Origin: Paulinella micropora
Taxonomy: Eukaryota; Cercozoa; Imbricatea; Euglyphida
Direction: 5' to 3'
NCBI GenBank assembly: GCA_009731375.1
Contig: BJOX01000133.1
Span: 711,397-754,379, forward strand
Length of the DNA: 42,983 bases
Positions 1-9,557 of the stretch are shown piece after piece. Both the position numbers and the translations under genes were made by a program. Within the stretch, counting starts at the first letter, position 1; the number at the start of each line of letters is the position of its first letter. The notes beneath the pieces were generated by a model. That model did not search any database and was not told the DNA's origin. It saw only the letters and a program-made list of their open reading frames with translations.

Positions 1-368
1 GGTTGTCTATCCGCAGTTATTGAAACAAGCATTAAAAATGTAGAAAACCAACATTAGACATATAGAAAACATACAAAGAAAACATGAAAACTGACGAAGG
101 TTTTCCAAAAATCAACAAACTAAACACTTTAGAAAGAGATTACGACGAAAAGACACATAAACCATATACACGAAGTTTATATATATTTTTATGAAATAAA
201 AATATGGTTTATGTGTCTTTTCGTCGTAATCTCTTTCTAAAGTGTTTAGTTTGTTGATTTTTGGAAAACCTTCGTCAGTTTTCATGTTTTCTTTGTATGT
301 TTTCTATATGTCTAATGTTGGTTTTCTACATTTTTAATGCTTGTTTCAATAACTGCGGATAGACAACC
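1..368. repeat. Perfect foldback element (inverted repeat)
   Basis: Bases 1-166 and 203-368 are reverse complements with no mismatch that I could find, separated by an AT-rich loop of 36 bases (167-202). The arms are AT-rich but not simple repeat. The left arm begins at the window edge, so the element may extend further left and no target-site duplication can be judged. It could be a foldback transposon or MITE, a recent palindromic duplication, or an assembly artefact in which a read was joined to its own complement. No transposase is encoded in it. Confidence 0.9.
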
Positions 369-405
369 TTTATATATACAAATATATATATATATATATA
401 TCTTT

Positions 406-441
<36 letters not shown>

Positions 442-500
442 CACCTGTTCATTCTGTAAATCTTTATGTGTATGTATATGTATGTATGTGTATATAACAT
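369..500. repeat. TA, TC and TATG microsatellites
   Basis: Short runs of TA (about 376-401), TC (about 403-438) and TATG/TATA (about 466-497) follow the foldback element directly. An open frame across them on the minus strand is only translated repeat. Confidence 0.85.
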
Positions 501-1902
501 CGGTATATATTATTATTACGCACGGCATTAAGAGTGCAAAAAAAATGGTTTTTCGATTGGTTTCTTTAGTCTTGATTTTGGTTGGAATTTTCGGTTCTGG
601 TTGGAAAAAAAAAGTACATTTTCAAATGATGCCGTAGTTTAGCGTCATCAGTACCCAGGCGGGACGCTGGCATTAATGGTCATCATTATTTAATAACCAA
701 ATGCTATCAGAAAACATGTCGGAAAGATCAAAGGACCCGCCGATCGTTCGACCCTCGCTCCCTTTCTTGCTAGAAGACATCATAAGTTGGGCACTGCCAA
801 ATGACTGTAATTAGACCCTTGTCCTCAGTACTGTGAGAATCCATTCCTATTACTTTATTTATCAGTTAGTAGTAGTTTTGAAGTTACCATATCATCTATC
901 ATGATGAGTATTCAAAGATTAGTTATTAATGCACTGCCGTCATTTTTAGTATTTGTTCTGGTCACGGTACTAGTGGCACCGTCACCAGCTTTTTATCATT
1001 ACCTTTTTCTCCATATCAGCAGTGCCTTTACGTGTGGCAGTTTCAACTCAGGCTTGAGTTTGTCACGTAGTGAACGGTACAGTGAACATATGATAGATAT
1101 TTACTAAATACTACTTGAACATCATGATATTAAGATGATATTAATAACACTGTGGCACTATCTAACGACATGAAGACTGTTCACTGCTCAGTCGGAATAC
1201 CTAACATAGAGCGCCCCGGACTTCGTAACAGTCTCCAGGCCAAGTCCGTTCATCGGCGACAGACCGGAACTTGAACATGACATAGCCAGAGTAATGCCAT
1301 TATATACCGGGTGTGCCTGCATAATGCGGCCCCTCTCCCTATGCCGGCCCACCCGGTACTATGATACAATCATGCAATACTCTTTACTTATCGTTCCGGT
1401 CACGGTCCGGCGGTTGAGAGTCAAGTATCCTTGGTCTGGAAACTCGTGACTCATGATTACGGAGTCCCTGGCCTTCAGTGTCACTATGTGATTTGAAGTT
1501 AGATAGGGTATTCCTCAGCCTCTTTCCATATCGTTAGGCATATGCCACGGTAGAGTGCCCGGCATCATCTACAACTTCATATCAATAAAGTTTTCGAAAT
1601 CCGCCGGGGGAACGATAGGCTTTTAGGCTGTTATAGCTGAGTTATGTATGACAAATTTTGTTGTTTGTTTGAAAGTACGCCGCCGTTGAGGTTCATTAAA
1701 CTAGTCCCCATTTCAAAAATAGCAAATGATATGTCACACGATGCCTGCACGCTGTGCTATCAAAGACAGCACTGTCCGAAATTAAAAACTGTTTTCAAGT
1801 TTTTAAAATCACTATAAATATGAGCCTTGAAAACATGATAAAAATCATCACATTGAAAGTCAAATACGTTGGGGACTAGCTCGAATTACGCTCTATCACA
1901 TA
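501..1902. other. Unique sequence without a recognisable gene
   Basis: About 1.4 kb of complex, non-repetitive sequence. The only open frame starting at ATG is 901-1107 (+), 68 codons with a hydrophobic stretch near residues 12-30. It has no supporting context and may be chance. I see no RNA gene, terminal repeat or domain here. Confidence 0.6.
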
Positions 1903-2622
1903 CTAAAAGCTCTGCCTCTGAAACCTGACTAAAAGCTCAGCCTCTGAAACCTCAGGCTGATTTAGAAGCTTATCGTTCCCCCGAAGGAGATGTGTTACAG
2001 TGTCCATTCCCCGCAGCATTACATCTTCCGGTATGCGGTATGGTCGCAATAACCGGTCGACGCGCGCGTAGTCTACCTTTTGGTGAGGGCTGGTAAGGAT
2101 TATATGCGTGTAATCCACCTGTAAGTCCTCGCCCCATGTAATGACTCGGAAGGTGTTTTCGTGTACGTACTTGCCCCCATGAGAATACACCGGCCGATCG
2201 ATCGGTCCGTAAATGTACGGACTGGCATCTGTCTTATGGAAGCACGCCAAGAACGACTCTTCCCTGCCCCAGTGTCGGGCTTGTTCGGGTGGCGGACAGC
2301 GGTGGTGCTGATACGCCGGGTCGTTGACCGCTGGTGTGGGTCGCAGGTCTTCGGGCGGGTTTAGCCCGTCACCGTACTTATCGGGCGAGAGGATATCCCG
2401 AACGCCGACCTTTTTCCAATAGTTAAGGCGCAACTTTTGTCGTTGCTCTGCCTTAGTCGGAATGTAGCACCCATTGGATTCATCAGTCTCAAACCCTAGG
2501 CCGTCGTCGGCCGGCGGCGGAGTGGCTAGGCCTTCCGGATCGACATCCTCGTCCGTGCCACTGGGAGGAGAGGAAGGTGATGCTGCAACACTAGCCGGCG
2601 TTGCAACCCCCTCCAGTCTCAT
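1903..2622 (-). CDS. Unrecognised 239-residue ORF, possibly retroelement-associated
   Basis: An uninterrupted frame from ATG (2622) to stop (1903). Residues 1-45 are low complexity (Ala, Ser, Pro, Gly, Asp/Glu), as in a disordered N-terminus. The rest is ordinary globular-looking sequence rich in Arg, Asp, Tyr and Pro, for example HWGREESFLACFHK and DYARVDRLLRPYRIPEDV. I do not recognise a domain: there is no zinc knuckle, protease, RT or integrase motif. It lies on the same strand as, and downstream of, the broken pol at 3233-3867, so it could be an extra ORF of that element or an unrelated gene. Its ATG overlaps the stop of a small upstream frame as ATGA. It could also be the last exon of a spliced gene. 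Confidence 0.5.
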   Translation of the reverse strand: MRLEGVATPASVAASPSSPPSGTDEDVDPEGLATPPPADDGLGFETDESNGCYIPTKAEQRQKLRLNYWKKVGVRDILSPDKYGDGLNPPEDLRPTPAVNDPAYQHHRCPPPEQARHWGREESFLACFHKTDASPYIYGPIDRPVYSHGGKYVHENTFRVITWGEDLQVDYTHIILTSPHQKVDYARVDRLLRPYRIPEDVMLRGMDTVTHLLRGNDKLLNQPEVSEAELLVRFQRQSF

Positions 2623-2936
2623 AGGGGTAGAATCGGTGTCTGAGTGGCCACGGTCTGTGAGTGGGCCGCTTGGGCTGTTGGAAATGGTTGGTATCGGGCA
2701 GGGTTGGGTTGTTCCCTCCGGATTGTTTCAGGTCCCCTTGGCATCCGATGGTGTGGTTTTTCGTCGTTTGTGTGGTGGGGTGGGGCACCTGGGGCTCTCC
2801 GACATGGTAGTTGGGACCCAGACGGTTGTTTGGCCTCCGGCGGTTTCCCCGCTATCGGCTGGCTTTCCTCGTGTTGGTCGCGACGACTTGCATTAGCAGG
2901 TGCACGACCACGATGACGCACACAGACGCTACGCAC
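2619..2936 (-). CDS. Small basic, proline-rich ORF overlapping the 239-codon ORF
   Basis: A 105-codon frame rich in Pro, Arg, His and Gln, with little hydrophobic content. Its stop overlaps the start of the next ORF (ATGA at 2622-2619), an arrangement used in some compact eukaryotic retroelements and viruses for reinitiation or frameshifting. The frame competes with two other open frames over the same DNA (the 65-codon frame 2788-2591 and the short membrane ORF at 2852-2977). Coding status is therefore uncertain. Confidence 0.25.
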   Translation of the reverse strand: MRSVCVRHRGRAPANASRRDQHEESQPIAGKPPEAKQPSGSQLPCRRAPGAPPHHTNDEKPHHRMPRGPETIRREQPNPARYQPFPTAQAAHSQTVATQTPILPL

Positions 2937-2977
2937 GCTAGTAGCAACGCTAGGTACTGCTCCAGCGCTGTTTGCAT
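2852..2977 (-). CDS. 41-residue single-span membrane micro-ORF
   Basis: ATG at 2977, TAG at 2854-2852. A polar start (MQTALEQY) is followed by about 22 hydrophobic residues (LALLLACVASVCVIVVVHLL) and a short basic tail (TNTRKASR), the pattern of a small single-pass membrane protein. It lies just upstream of the 239-codon ORF and overlaps the 105-codon frame. Such a pattern can arise by chance in 126 bases, so this is a candidate only. Confidence 0.25.
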   Translation of the reverse strand: MQTALEQYLALLLACVASVCVIVVVHLLMQVVATNTRKASR

Positions 2978-3232
2978 GCCTATAGATGACACATGGACGT
3001 TAGTGTCTGTACATATATGAGCCAATAGTATGAGAGCAAGGGAAGTGCACTGTCTTGTGTGTGTGAAAACTTGTCGGCTTGCGTCACTGCTTGCTCACTT
3101 ATACAGATGTTAACAGGGGGATTTGAGTGCGACATGAGCCCTTGGATCCCTTCTCCTGTCCGTGTTTAATGCCTCGTTATCAGTTATGGATCGGGCTGTA
3201 TGGTGTATGGGACACTTTAGTGCATGAGTGAA
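2978..3232. other. Spacer with no recognised feature
   Basis: Complex AT/GT-rich sequence between the ORF cluster and the end of the pol remnant. No integrase coding sequence is visible here, although an intact Ty3/Gypsy pol would have more than a kilobase of it in this position. Confidence 0.5.
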
Positions 3233-3867
3233 TTATATATGTTTACGGCTCGTGGTGTTTGTCAACCTTCCACCCAAACAACGGGATCCGAAAGGCGTGA
3301 CATAGTCGACATAACACTCTGTGGGGAATAATCTATCACACCCTACACATGCCAGAGCCGCGGGAGGCGGGCTAGCAACTCGGGAGGAGGCGAACCCATC
3401 GCCTACGGAGCCTTTCACCCGAGGCATCCGCGACAGGCTATCTGGAACCGTGTTGTGTTTGCCTTTAATGTACTCAATGGTAAAGTCATACAGGGCTAGC
3501 TCCGACTGCCATCGAGCCATCTGAGGTTAGCATGGTCTGTTTGAACCAAGATGTTCGGAGCACCCCATAAGTACTCCCTCAGCCGGCTGAACGCCCAAAC
3601 TATCGCCAACGCTTCGCGTTGCCTGGTGCAATAGTTGACCTGTTCGGGCGTCAACTTCTTGCTGACAAACATGACAGGTCTTAGTTGTTTGTGGTCGGAA
3701 TCGTATTGCTGCAAGACTGCCCCGACTGCGTATTTCGACGCGTCAGTCGCCACAGCAAAACGCTTCTCAAAATCGGGGAGAACCAAGATCGATCCGCCCT
3801 CTGTGAGGGGGTCTCGTGTCAACGCCTCCTTCAGCTTTGTGTATGTTTCCGCGGCCTGTGCCGGCCA
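3233..3867 (-). pseudogene. pol: Ty3/Gypsy pol remnant: RT-linked RNase H, frameshifted
   Basis: Read on the minus strand, the frame open from 3867 carries the connection to RNase H (LPDFEKRFAVATDASKYAVG, then VSKKLTPEQVNYCTRQREAL and the TDHANL motif). This is the retroelement RNase H found directly after reverse transcriptase. Around 3520 the reading shifts to another frame, which continues with ALYDFTIEYIKGKHNTVPDS and an LSR motif, the normal end of RNase H, and stops at 3233. A TAA at 3870-3868 and the poly-C/gap sequence lie immediately upstream, so the reverse transcriptase and gag are absent. No integrase follows. Family knowledge places this in Metaviridae-type LTR elements; the copy is non-functional. 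Confidence 0.9.
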
Positions 3868-3895
3868 TTAGCCGTCCGGGTCGCCGTGCAGGCAG

Positions 3896-3897
<2 letters not shown>

Positions 3898-3988
<91 letters not shown>

Positions 3989-3998
3989 NNNNNNNNNN
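3898..3998. other. 91-base poly-C run abutting a 10-base gap
   Basis: Bases 3898-3988 are all C, followed by ten N (3989-3998). Such a long pure C run is very unusual. It sits precisely where the pol frame is broken, so it is more likely a sequencing or gap-filling artefact than genuine sequence. Confidence 0.9.
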
Positions 3999-4488
3999 GC
4001 CTTGCTTGCCACTTGCCAGTTGCCAGTTGAACTGGAGCACCCTATAGGCACAAACACGACTTCGTGAGCTGAGGGATGGTGTGGCAACGATACTTCTGAA
4101 TTGGTCAGAAATCAAGGCCCCTTTTCCCAATGGGGAGTGTAACAGGTTTTTGTGAGCCTTGGGCTCGAGCCTTGAAATTGTTTGGACCCCTTTGTTGGGT
4201 GTCCAACCCCTTGTGGGGCTCCCTGTGACAATTGGTCAGCTATAGAAGTTCTGTGTATGTGTGGGTGTGACTCAGTTCGAACCGACCGAGTAGTTAGGAG
4301 ATGGTGACTCCCTGAGGCTCTACTAGGGAAACGCTGCTTTAGAATTCACCTTCTGACCCTCCTTGACCTGTTTGTTGTAGGTGGGTGGGTTGGGTGATGA
4401 GTGTGTAGATAGGAGAGTGCCACGGTTTGTTGTTGCAATTTTCGGACGAAATTGGAATCGTCAAAAACAAACAAACAAATTGTCTTTA
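3999..4488. other. Unique sequence between retroelement remnant and gene promoter
   Basis: No convincing gene. It includes a short inverted motif around 4195-4215 (TGTCCAACCCCTTGTGGGG) and AAAC-rich DNA at 4464-4480. It might contain an LTR of the neighbouring element, but no paired copy exists in the window to prove it. Confidence 0.4.
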
Positions 4489-4496
4489 TGACGTCA
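4489..4496 (+). promoter_or_regulatory. CRE/ATF-like palindrome
   Basis: TGACGTCA, a perfect palindrome matching the bZIP (CREB/ATF) binding consensus, 24 bases upstream of a TATA-like box and about 60 upstream of the proposed start codon. An eight-base match can occur by chance; position gives it some weight. Confidence 0.35.
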
Positions 4497-4519
4497 CTCT
4501 TTCTCCCACTTGTGTGGCC

Positions 4520-4526
4520 TATATAT
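4520..4526 (+). promoter_or_regulatory. TATA-like box
   Basis: TATATAT in a GC-flanked context, 31-37 bases upstream of the proposed ATG at 4557. If it directs initiation at the usual 25-30 base distance, the 5' UTR would be only a few bases. Simple TA repeats are common in this DNA, so the call is tentative. Confidence 0.3.
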
Positions 4527-4556
4527 CCACCAACTAGCCTCCCAACCCCCTGCAAA

Positions 4557-4567
4557 ATGGCTGCAAG
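4557..4567 (+). CDS. Candidate first coding exon
   Basis: ATGGCTGCAAG followed by gtaaag. The start codon lies in the favourable context AAAATGG, and the donor is close to consensus. It codes Met-Ala-Ala and two bases of the next codon (phase 2). It lies 31 bases after the TATA-like box. It is short enough to be coincidental, but start context, donor and promoter motifs coincide. Confidence 0.3.
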
Positions 4568-4607
4568 GTAAAGGCACGGTTAGATATGATCTAGTTTGCA
4601 CAAACAG

Positions 4608-4665
4608 ACTTTGGTGCACAGCACTTATTTTCGTGTCTCTGTCACGTTTGGCTTGCGCTTGTCAC
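4608..4665 (+). CDS. Candidate second exon, signal-anchor-like
   Basis: Acceptor cacaaacag, then 58 bases open in phase 2 to 0, donor gtatcc. Joined in phase to the candidate first exon it would give a hydrophobic N-terminus (LWCTALIFVSLSRLACACH). The acceptor lacks a strong pyrimidine tract and other donors are possible, so this is speculative. Confidence 0.2.
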
Positions 4666-4761
4666 GTATCCCTGTTGCACTTGTAATGCGTGGGGATAAG
4701 CAGAAAATGACCGGACAAGCGTCATGATGTTGGTTTGAAAACAATTTTTTTGCCTGTGTAG

Positions 4762-4817
4762 TCTGTACTAATGGTATGATGGATAGGGACTGTGACGTGG
4801 TTTATATGTCTATGAGG
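4762..4817 (+). CDS. Alternative candidate upstream exon
   Basis: A good acceptor (tttttttgcctgtgtag) precedes 56 open bases in one frame (CTNGMMDRDCDVVYMSMR) ending at donor gtacga, phase 1 to 0. Its phase does not fit the exon at 4608-4665 as drawn, so only one of the two models can be right, or a donor choice differs. Confidence 0.25.
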
Positions 4818-4920
4818 GTACGACTGGTTTCGTTTGTTCCCTTCCACACACAACCAACTACACTCTACTCCCCTCTGTTACCCTTATGCAATGTCCCCAC
4901 ACCGTTGGCACTTTTCGCAG

Positions 4921-4950
4921 TGTTGTGTGAGAAAAGGAGATAAGGGGTGG
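4921..4950 (+). CDS. Candidate upstream exon
   Basis: Acceptor ttggcacttttcgcag and donor gtatgt enclose 30 bases coding CCVRKGDKGW in phase 0. It does not join directly in phase to the exon at 5116. Alternative ends (donor gtgagc near 4980, acceptor near 5131) would restore phase. Low confidence. Confidence 0.25.
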
Positions 4951-5115
4951 GTATGTAGAGGAGTCAACAGGAGTGATGCGTGAGCGTCGGTTTGCACTTG
5001 AACACGTTCTGTCCAACGTTTGTGTGTGGAAAAATCGCAAGCAAAATATCCAAAACACACACCTCCTCCCTCTATGGTCCTCTATCCGTCTTGTGCAATG
5101 TATCCTCTCTCCTTA

Positions 5116-5180
5116 GTTATACGTGTCAAAGAATAACGTTAGTGGACTGGTCGAATTGGCTGACGGTAAAAGAAAAACAG
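5116..5180 (+). CDS. Exon: hydrophilic N-terminal region
   Basis: Acceptor tatcctctctccttag has a strong pyrimidine tract; donor is gtatga. The 65 bases are open in phase 1 to 0 and code YTCQRITLVDWSNWLTVKEK plus Gln. The end in phase 0 matches the next exon at 5918. Confidence 0.5.
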
Positions 5181-5595
5181 GTATGAGACTCCACTTTTGC
5201 CGGTTCTGGTCTAAAAGAATATATTTATTGATGCCTCTTCTTTAATACGACCGATGCAATCCACTCCGCTAGTAACCCAATCCTCTGTTCTTATATAAAT
5301 AAGGATCTAAGATGGGTGGAAAATGTGGGAGACTAGCGGAGCCAAAAACAATCAAGGCAAACACCAGCCAATTCCCGTGGTCCGGCCTAACGATAATATA
5401 TTCCGGTCGAAAAAGTGTAACGGTCACTAATAGTAATATTATCGTTACCCGCGTAAGAGTGTTATATTCTTATGTTCCCACTTCTTATATGTTTTTTATT
5501 AAATCATACTAAGACTCATGTCTCACTTTGAATGGACCGCGATACGGTTTGATACAAAGTGAGCAAAAATGTAGACAGCTCTCTATCTCTCTATA

Positions 5596-5646
<51 letters not shown>

Positions 5647-5733
5647 TTCTCTATTTCTCTATCTATCTACCTACCTACCTACCTACCTACCTACTTCTCT
5701 ATCTACTATCTATCTCTCTATCTATCTACCTAC

Positions 5734-5768
<35 letters not shown>

Positions 5769-5785
5769 CCTACCTACCTATCTAA

Positions 5786-5830
<45 letters not shown>

Positions 5831-5831
5831 C

Positions 5832-5916
<85 letters not shown>

Positions 5917-5917
5917 G
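5181..5917 (+). repeat. Intron containing TATC/CTAC microsatellite
   Basis: About 400 bases of ordinary sequence are followed from about 5580 by TATC repeats with interspersed CTAC blocks running directly into the acceptor ctatctag at 5917. Confidence 0.6.
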
Positions 5918-5955
5918 GTCAAAACGCTCGACGAGTTCGCCAAGTCTGCAGACAA
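5918..5955 (+). CDS. Exon: acidic/basic segment
   Basis: A 38-base island between TATC repeat (acceptor ctatctag) and donor gtatct. Phase 0 to 2, coding VKTLDEFAKSAD and two bases of a Lys codon. Those two bases (AA) plus the first base of the exon at 6610 complete AAA, one of several exact phase matches that support the model. Confidence 0.65.
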
Positions 5956-5977
5956 GTATCTTTCTTTCTGCTTTATC

Positions 5978-6011
<34 letters not shown>

Positions 6012-6183
6012 CATGTGCTTGAATCATTCTCCCTCCCTGTCTCCCTCTCTTTCTCTCTCTCTCTCTCGCTCTCTCTCTCTCTCTTTCAGCTCTCTCTCTC
6101 TCTCTCTCGCTCTCTCTCTCTGTCTCTTTCAGCTCTCTCTCTCTTTCAGCTCTCTCTCTCTTCTCTCTCTCTTCTCTCTCTCT

Positions 6184-6230
<47 letters not shown>

Positions 6231-6234
6231 TCTC

Positions 6235-6278
<44 letters not shown>

Positions 6279-6609
6279 CACACACATACACACAGACACA
6301 CACAAACACACATACACTCACTCACTCACTCACTCTTATCTTGATGTATGTATGTATGTATTGTGTGTATGTATGTATGTACGAATGTATGTGTATGTAT
6401 GTATGCATGTTACATGCACATGCATGCATGCATGCATGCACGCATGCATGCACGCATGTATGTATGTATGCATGCATGCATGTATTTATGTATGTATGTA
6501 CGTATGTATGTATGTATGTATTTATGTATGTATGTATGTATGTATGCACGCATGCATGTATTTATGTATGCATGTTTGTAAGTATGTTCTTATTTATGTG
6601 TGTATGCAG
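5956..6609 (+). repeat. Intron of CT, CA, ACTC and TATG microsatellites
   Basis: CT-rich repeat at about 5975-6276, then CA, ACTC, and TATG/CATG repeat to 6600, ending in acceptor tgtgtatgcag. Open frames through it on both strands are repeat translations. Confidence 0.8.
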
Positions 6610-6667
6610 ATTCAAATACACTGACTGGGACGTGCTGATGGCGTTCGGAGTGAAGATCTTTATGCAT
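6610..6667 (+). CDS. Exon: start of first membrane segment
   Basis: 58 bases, phase 2 to 0, coding [19 protein letters not shown] after the shared Lys codon. Acceptor tgtatgcag; donor gtatat at the edge of a TATATG repeat, so the exact donor is ambiguous among several GT. Amphipathic to hydrophobic. Confidence 0.65.
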
Positions 6668-6705
6668 GTATATGTATGTGTATATGTATATGTATATGTA
6701 TGTGC

Positions 6706-6747
<42 letters not shown>

Positions 6748-6846
6748 TTATGTTTATGTATATGTTTATGTATATGTATATGTATATGTATGTGTATATG
6801 TGTATGTATATGTGTATGTATATGTATGTAAATGTATATGTACATG

Positions 6847-6885
<39 letters not shown>

Positions 6886-6976
6886 GTATATGTATGTATA
6901 GGTATATGTGTATGTGTATAAGTACTTGTATATGTATATGTATATGTATATGTGTATGTATATGTATATGTAAGTA

Positions 6977-7009
<33 letters not shown>

Positions 7010-7068
7010 GTATATGTATATGTATATATGCATGTATATGTATATCCACTTCACCATACCATGTGCAG
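6668..7068 (+). repeat. Intron of TATATG microsatellite, with a copy of the next exon start
   Basis: TATATG/TGTATG repeat to about 7045. Bases 7043-7060 (tatccacttcaccatacc) are an imperfect copy of the first bases of the following exon, which begin after acceptor catgtgcag at 7068. Confidence 0.7.
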
Positions 7069-7127
7069 TATATCCACTTGACCATATACCAGCAAACGCT
7101 GCTGTTCCTGCATAGTTCAAGTAGTCG
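7069..7127 (+). CDS. Exon: membrane segment
   Basis: 59 bases with donor gtgagt (strong consensus), phase 0 to 2, coding [19 protein letters not shown] and two bases of the next codon. Hydrophobic with polar Gln pair, typical of a transporter helix. Confidence 0.7.
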
Positions 7128-7331
7128 GTGAGTATGTATAACGAGTACAAATGAGTGGCAAGTATTCTGAGTGTCACAGTGACTAGTAAACAGATTCACT
7201 TTCTTTGATTTCTCATCTTCCGCACCGGTTTTATGCTTCAAAAACAACACACACACACACACACACAACACACAACAACACAACACACAACACACAACAC
7301 ACAACACACAACACAACACACACACAACACA

Positions 7332-7362
<31 letters not shown>

Positions 7363-7643
7363 AGCAAGAAAGAACGAAATAATAGATTACCGTGTCGAGA
7401 CGGAACCGTCGAGCCGGGCCGATAAAGCTGGAATGGTAAAAAAGCAAGCTTTTTCCGATTCGTTTGTAGTGCATTTGCAGCACATCTCCTTCATTCACAG
7501 AAGAATTTCGACACATCCGCTTCAGTCAAAAATTGTCGCCGAAACGTTCGAAGATACAGATGAAAAAAATAGTGACAAAGGAAAGGGAAGTTGGTCGGCC
7601 AAACATCCAAGTTGGTTGCTTGTGACTGCACTATCAGTTTTAG
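7128..7643 (+). other. Intron with CA/ACAAC repeat and unique sequence
   Basis: Contains (CA)n and ACAAC repeat at about 7247-7362. Bases 7366-7643 are complex and include an open frame of 86 codons (7433-7693) with no recognised domain, which may be chance or an alternative exon. Confidence 0.45.
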
Positions 7644-7782
7644 AAGACAGACAGATAGAAGGGCAGTCAGAAAATTTCCTTTTCTATTTGTAGTTTGCAC
7701 TTGCTCTTGTCCACGTATGGGCATCATACTGCCATTTTCATCTGTCCAAACTTACTTGCTTAGCCTTTACATTTACACTACG
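7644..7782 (+). CDS. Exon with ambiguous acceptor
   Basis: The donor ggtaagt (from 7783) is strong. Three acceptors keep the phase 2 to 0 frame: after 7643 (tatcagttttag), after 7658 (acagatag), and after 7763 (cttacttgcttag, giving a 19-base microexon coding LYIYTT after a shared codon). The longest form codes a hydrophobic segment (MGIILPFSSVQTYLLSLYIY). The acceptor after 7693 is excluded by an in-frame stop. Confidence 0.4.
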
Positions 7783-8157
7783 GTAAGTCTTCTGTTTTTC
7801 TTCTTTTGCCTGTCCTCATGCTCACGAACATTGATTATCGATTTCTTTTCTCTTTTCTTTTCTTTCGTTTCTTTTCTTTTCTTTTCTTTTGTTTTCTTTT
7901 CTTTTCTTTTCCTTTCTTTTCATTTCTTTTCCTTTCTTTTCTTTTCTTTTCTTTCCTTTTCTTTCCTTTTCTTTTCTTTCCTTTTCTTTTCTTTTCTTTT
8001 CTTTTGTTTTATTTTGTTTTCGTTCTTTCTTTCTTTCTTTCTCTCTTTCTTTCTTTCTGTCTTTCTGTCTTTCTGTCTTTCTGTCTTTCTTTCTTTTCTT
8101 TCTTTCTTTCTTTCTTTCTTCCTTTCTTCCTTCCTTCCTTCCTTCCTTCCTTCCTTC

Positions 8158-8189
<32 letters not shown>

Positions 8190-8419
8190 CATTCTTTCAT
8201 TCATTCATTTATTCATTTATTCATTCATTTATTCATTTATTCATTTATTCATTCATTCATTCATTCATTCTTTCATTTATTCTTTCATTCATTTATTCAT
8301 TCATTCATTCATTTATTCATTCATTCATTCATTCTTTCTTTCTTTCTTTCATTCATTTATTTATTCATTCATTCATTCATTCATTCTTTCATTCATTCTT
8401 CCTTCCTTCCTTCCTTCCT

Positions 8420-8463
<44 letters not shown>

Positions 8464-8972
8464 TCCTTCTTTCTTTCTTTCATTCTTTCTTTCATTCATT
8501 CTTTTCTTTCTTTTCTTTCTTTTCTTTCTTTTCTTTCTTTTCTTTCCTTTCTTTCCTTTCTTTCTTTTCTTTCCTTTCTTTCTTTTCTTTTCTTTCTTTT
8601 CTTTCTTTTCTTTCTTTTCTTTCCTGTCTTTTCTTTCTTTTCTTTCTTTTCTTTCTTTTCTTATTTTCTTTCCTTTCTTTCCTTTCTTTTCTTTCTTTTC
8701 TTTCTTCCCTTTCTTTTCTTTCTTTCCTTTTCTTTCTTTTCTTTTCTTTCTTTTCTTTCTTTTCTTTCTTTTCTTTCTTTTCTTTCTTTTCTTTCTTTTC
8801 TTTCCTTTCTTTCTTTTCTTTCCTTTCTTTCCTTTCTTTCCTTTCTTTTCTTTTCTTTCTTTTCTTTCTTTTTTTTCTTTTCTTTCTTTTCTTTCTTTTC
8901 TTTCTTTTCTTTTCTTTCTTTTCTTTCCTTTCTTTCCTTTCTTTCCTTTCTTTCCTTCCTTCTTTCCTTCCT

Positions 8973-9007
<35 letters not shown>

Positions 9008-9034
9008 CTCTTTCTTTCTCTCTCTCTCTTTCTC

Positions 9035-9068
<34 letters not shown>

Positions 9069-9161
9069 CTTTCTTTCTTTCTTCCTTCCTTCCTTTCTTT
9101 CTTTCTTTCTTTCTTTCTTTCTCCCTTTCTTTCTCTCTTTCTCTCTCTCTTTCTCTCTCTT

Positions 9162-9212
<51 letters not shown>

Positions 9213-9463
9213 TCTTTTCATTTTTTTCTTTTTCTTTTCTTTTCTTTCTTTGTTTGTTTGTTTGTTTGTTTCTTTCTTTCTTTCTTTCTTTCTTCTTTCT
9301 TTCTTTCCTTCCTTTCTTTCCTTTCTTTCCTTTCTTTCCTTTCTTTCCTTTCTTTCTTTTCTTTCTTTTCTTTCCTTTCTTTCCTTTCTTTCCTTTCTTT
9401 CCTTTCTTTCCTTTCTTTCCTTTCTTTCCTTTCTTTCCTTCCTTCCTTCCTTCCTTCCTTCCT

Positions 9464-9502
<39 letters not shown>

Positions 9503-9523
9503 CTCTCTCTTTCTCTCTTTCTC

Positions 9524-9557
<34 letters not shown>

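Noticed and set aside
7694-7782. Exon starting after tatttgtag
   Set aside because: The frame needed to follow the upstream exon hits TAG at 7761-7763.
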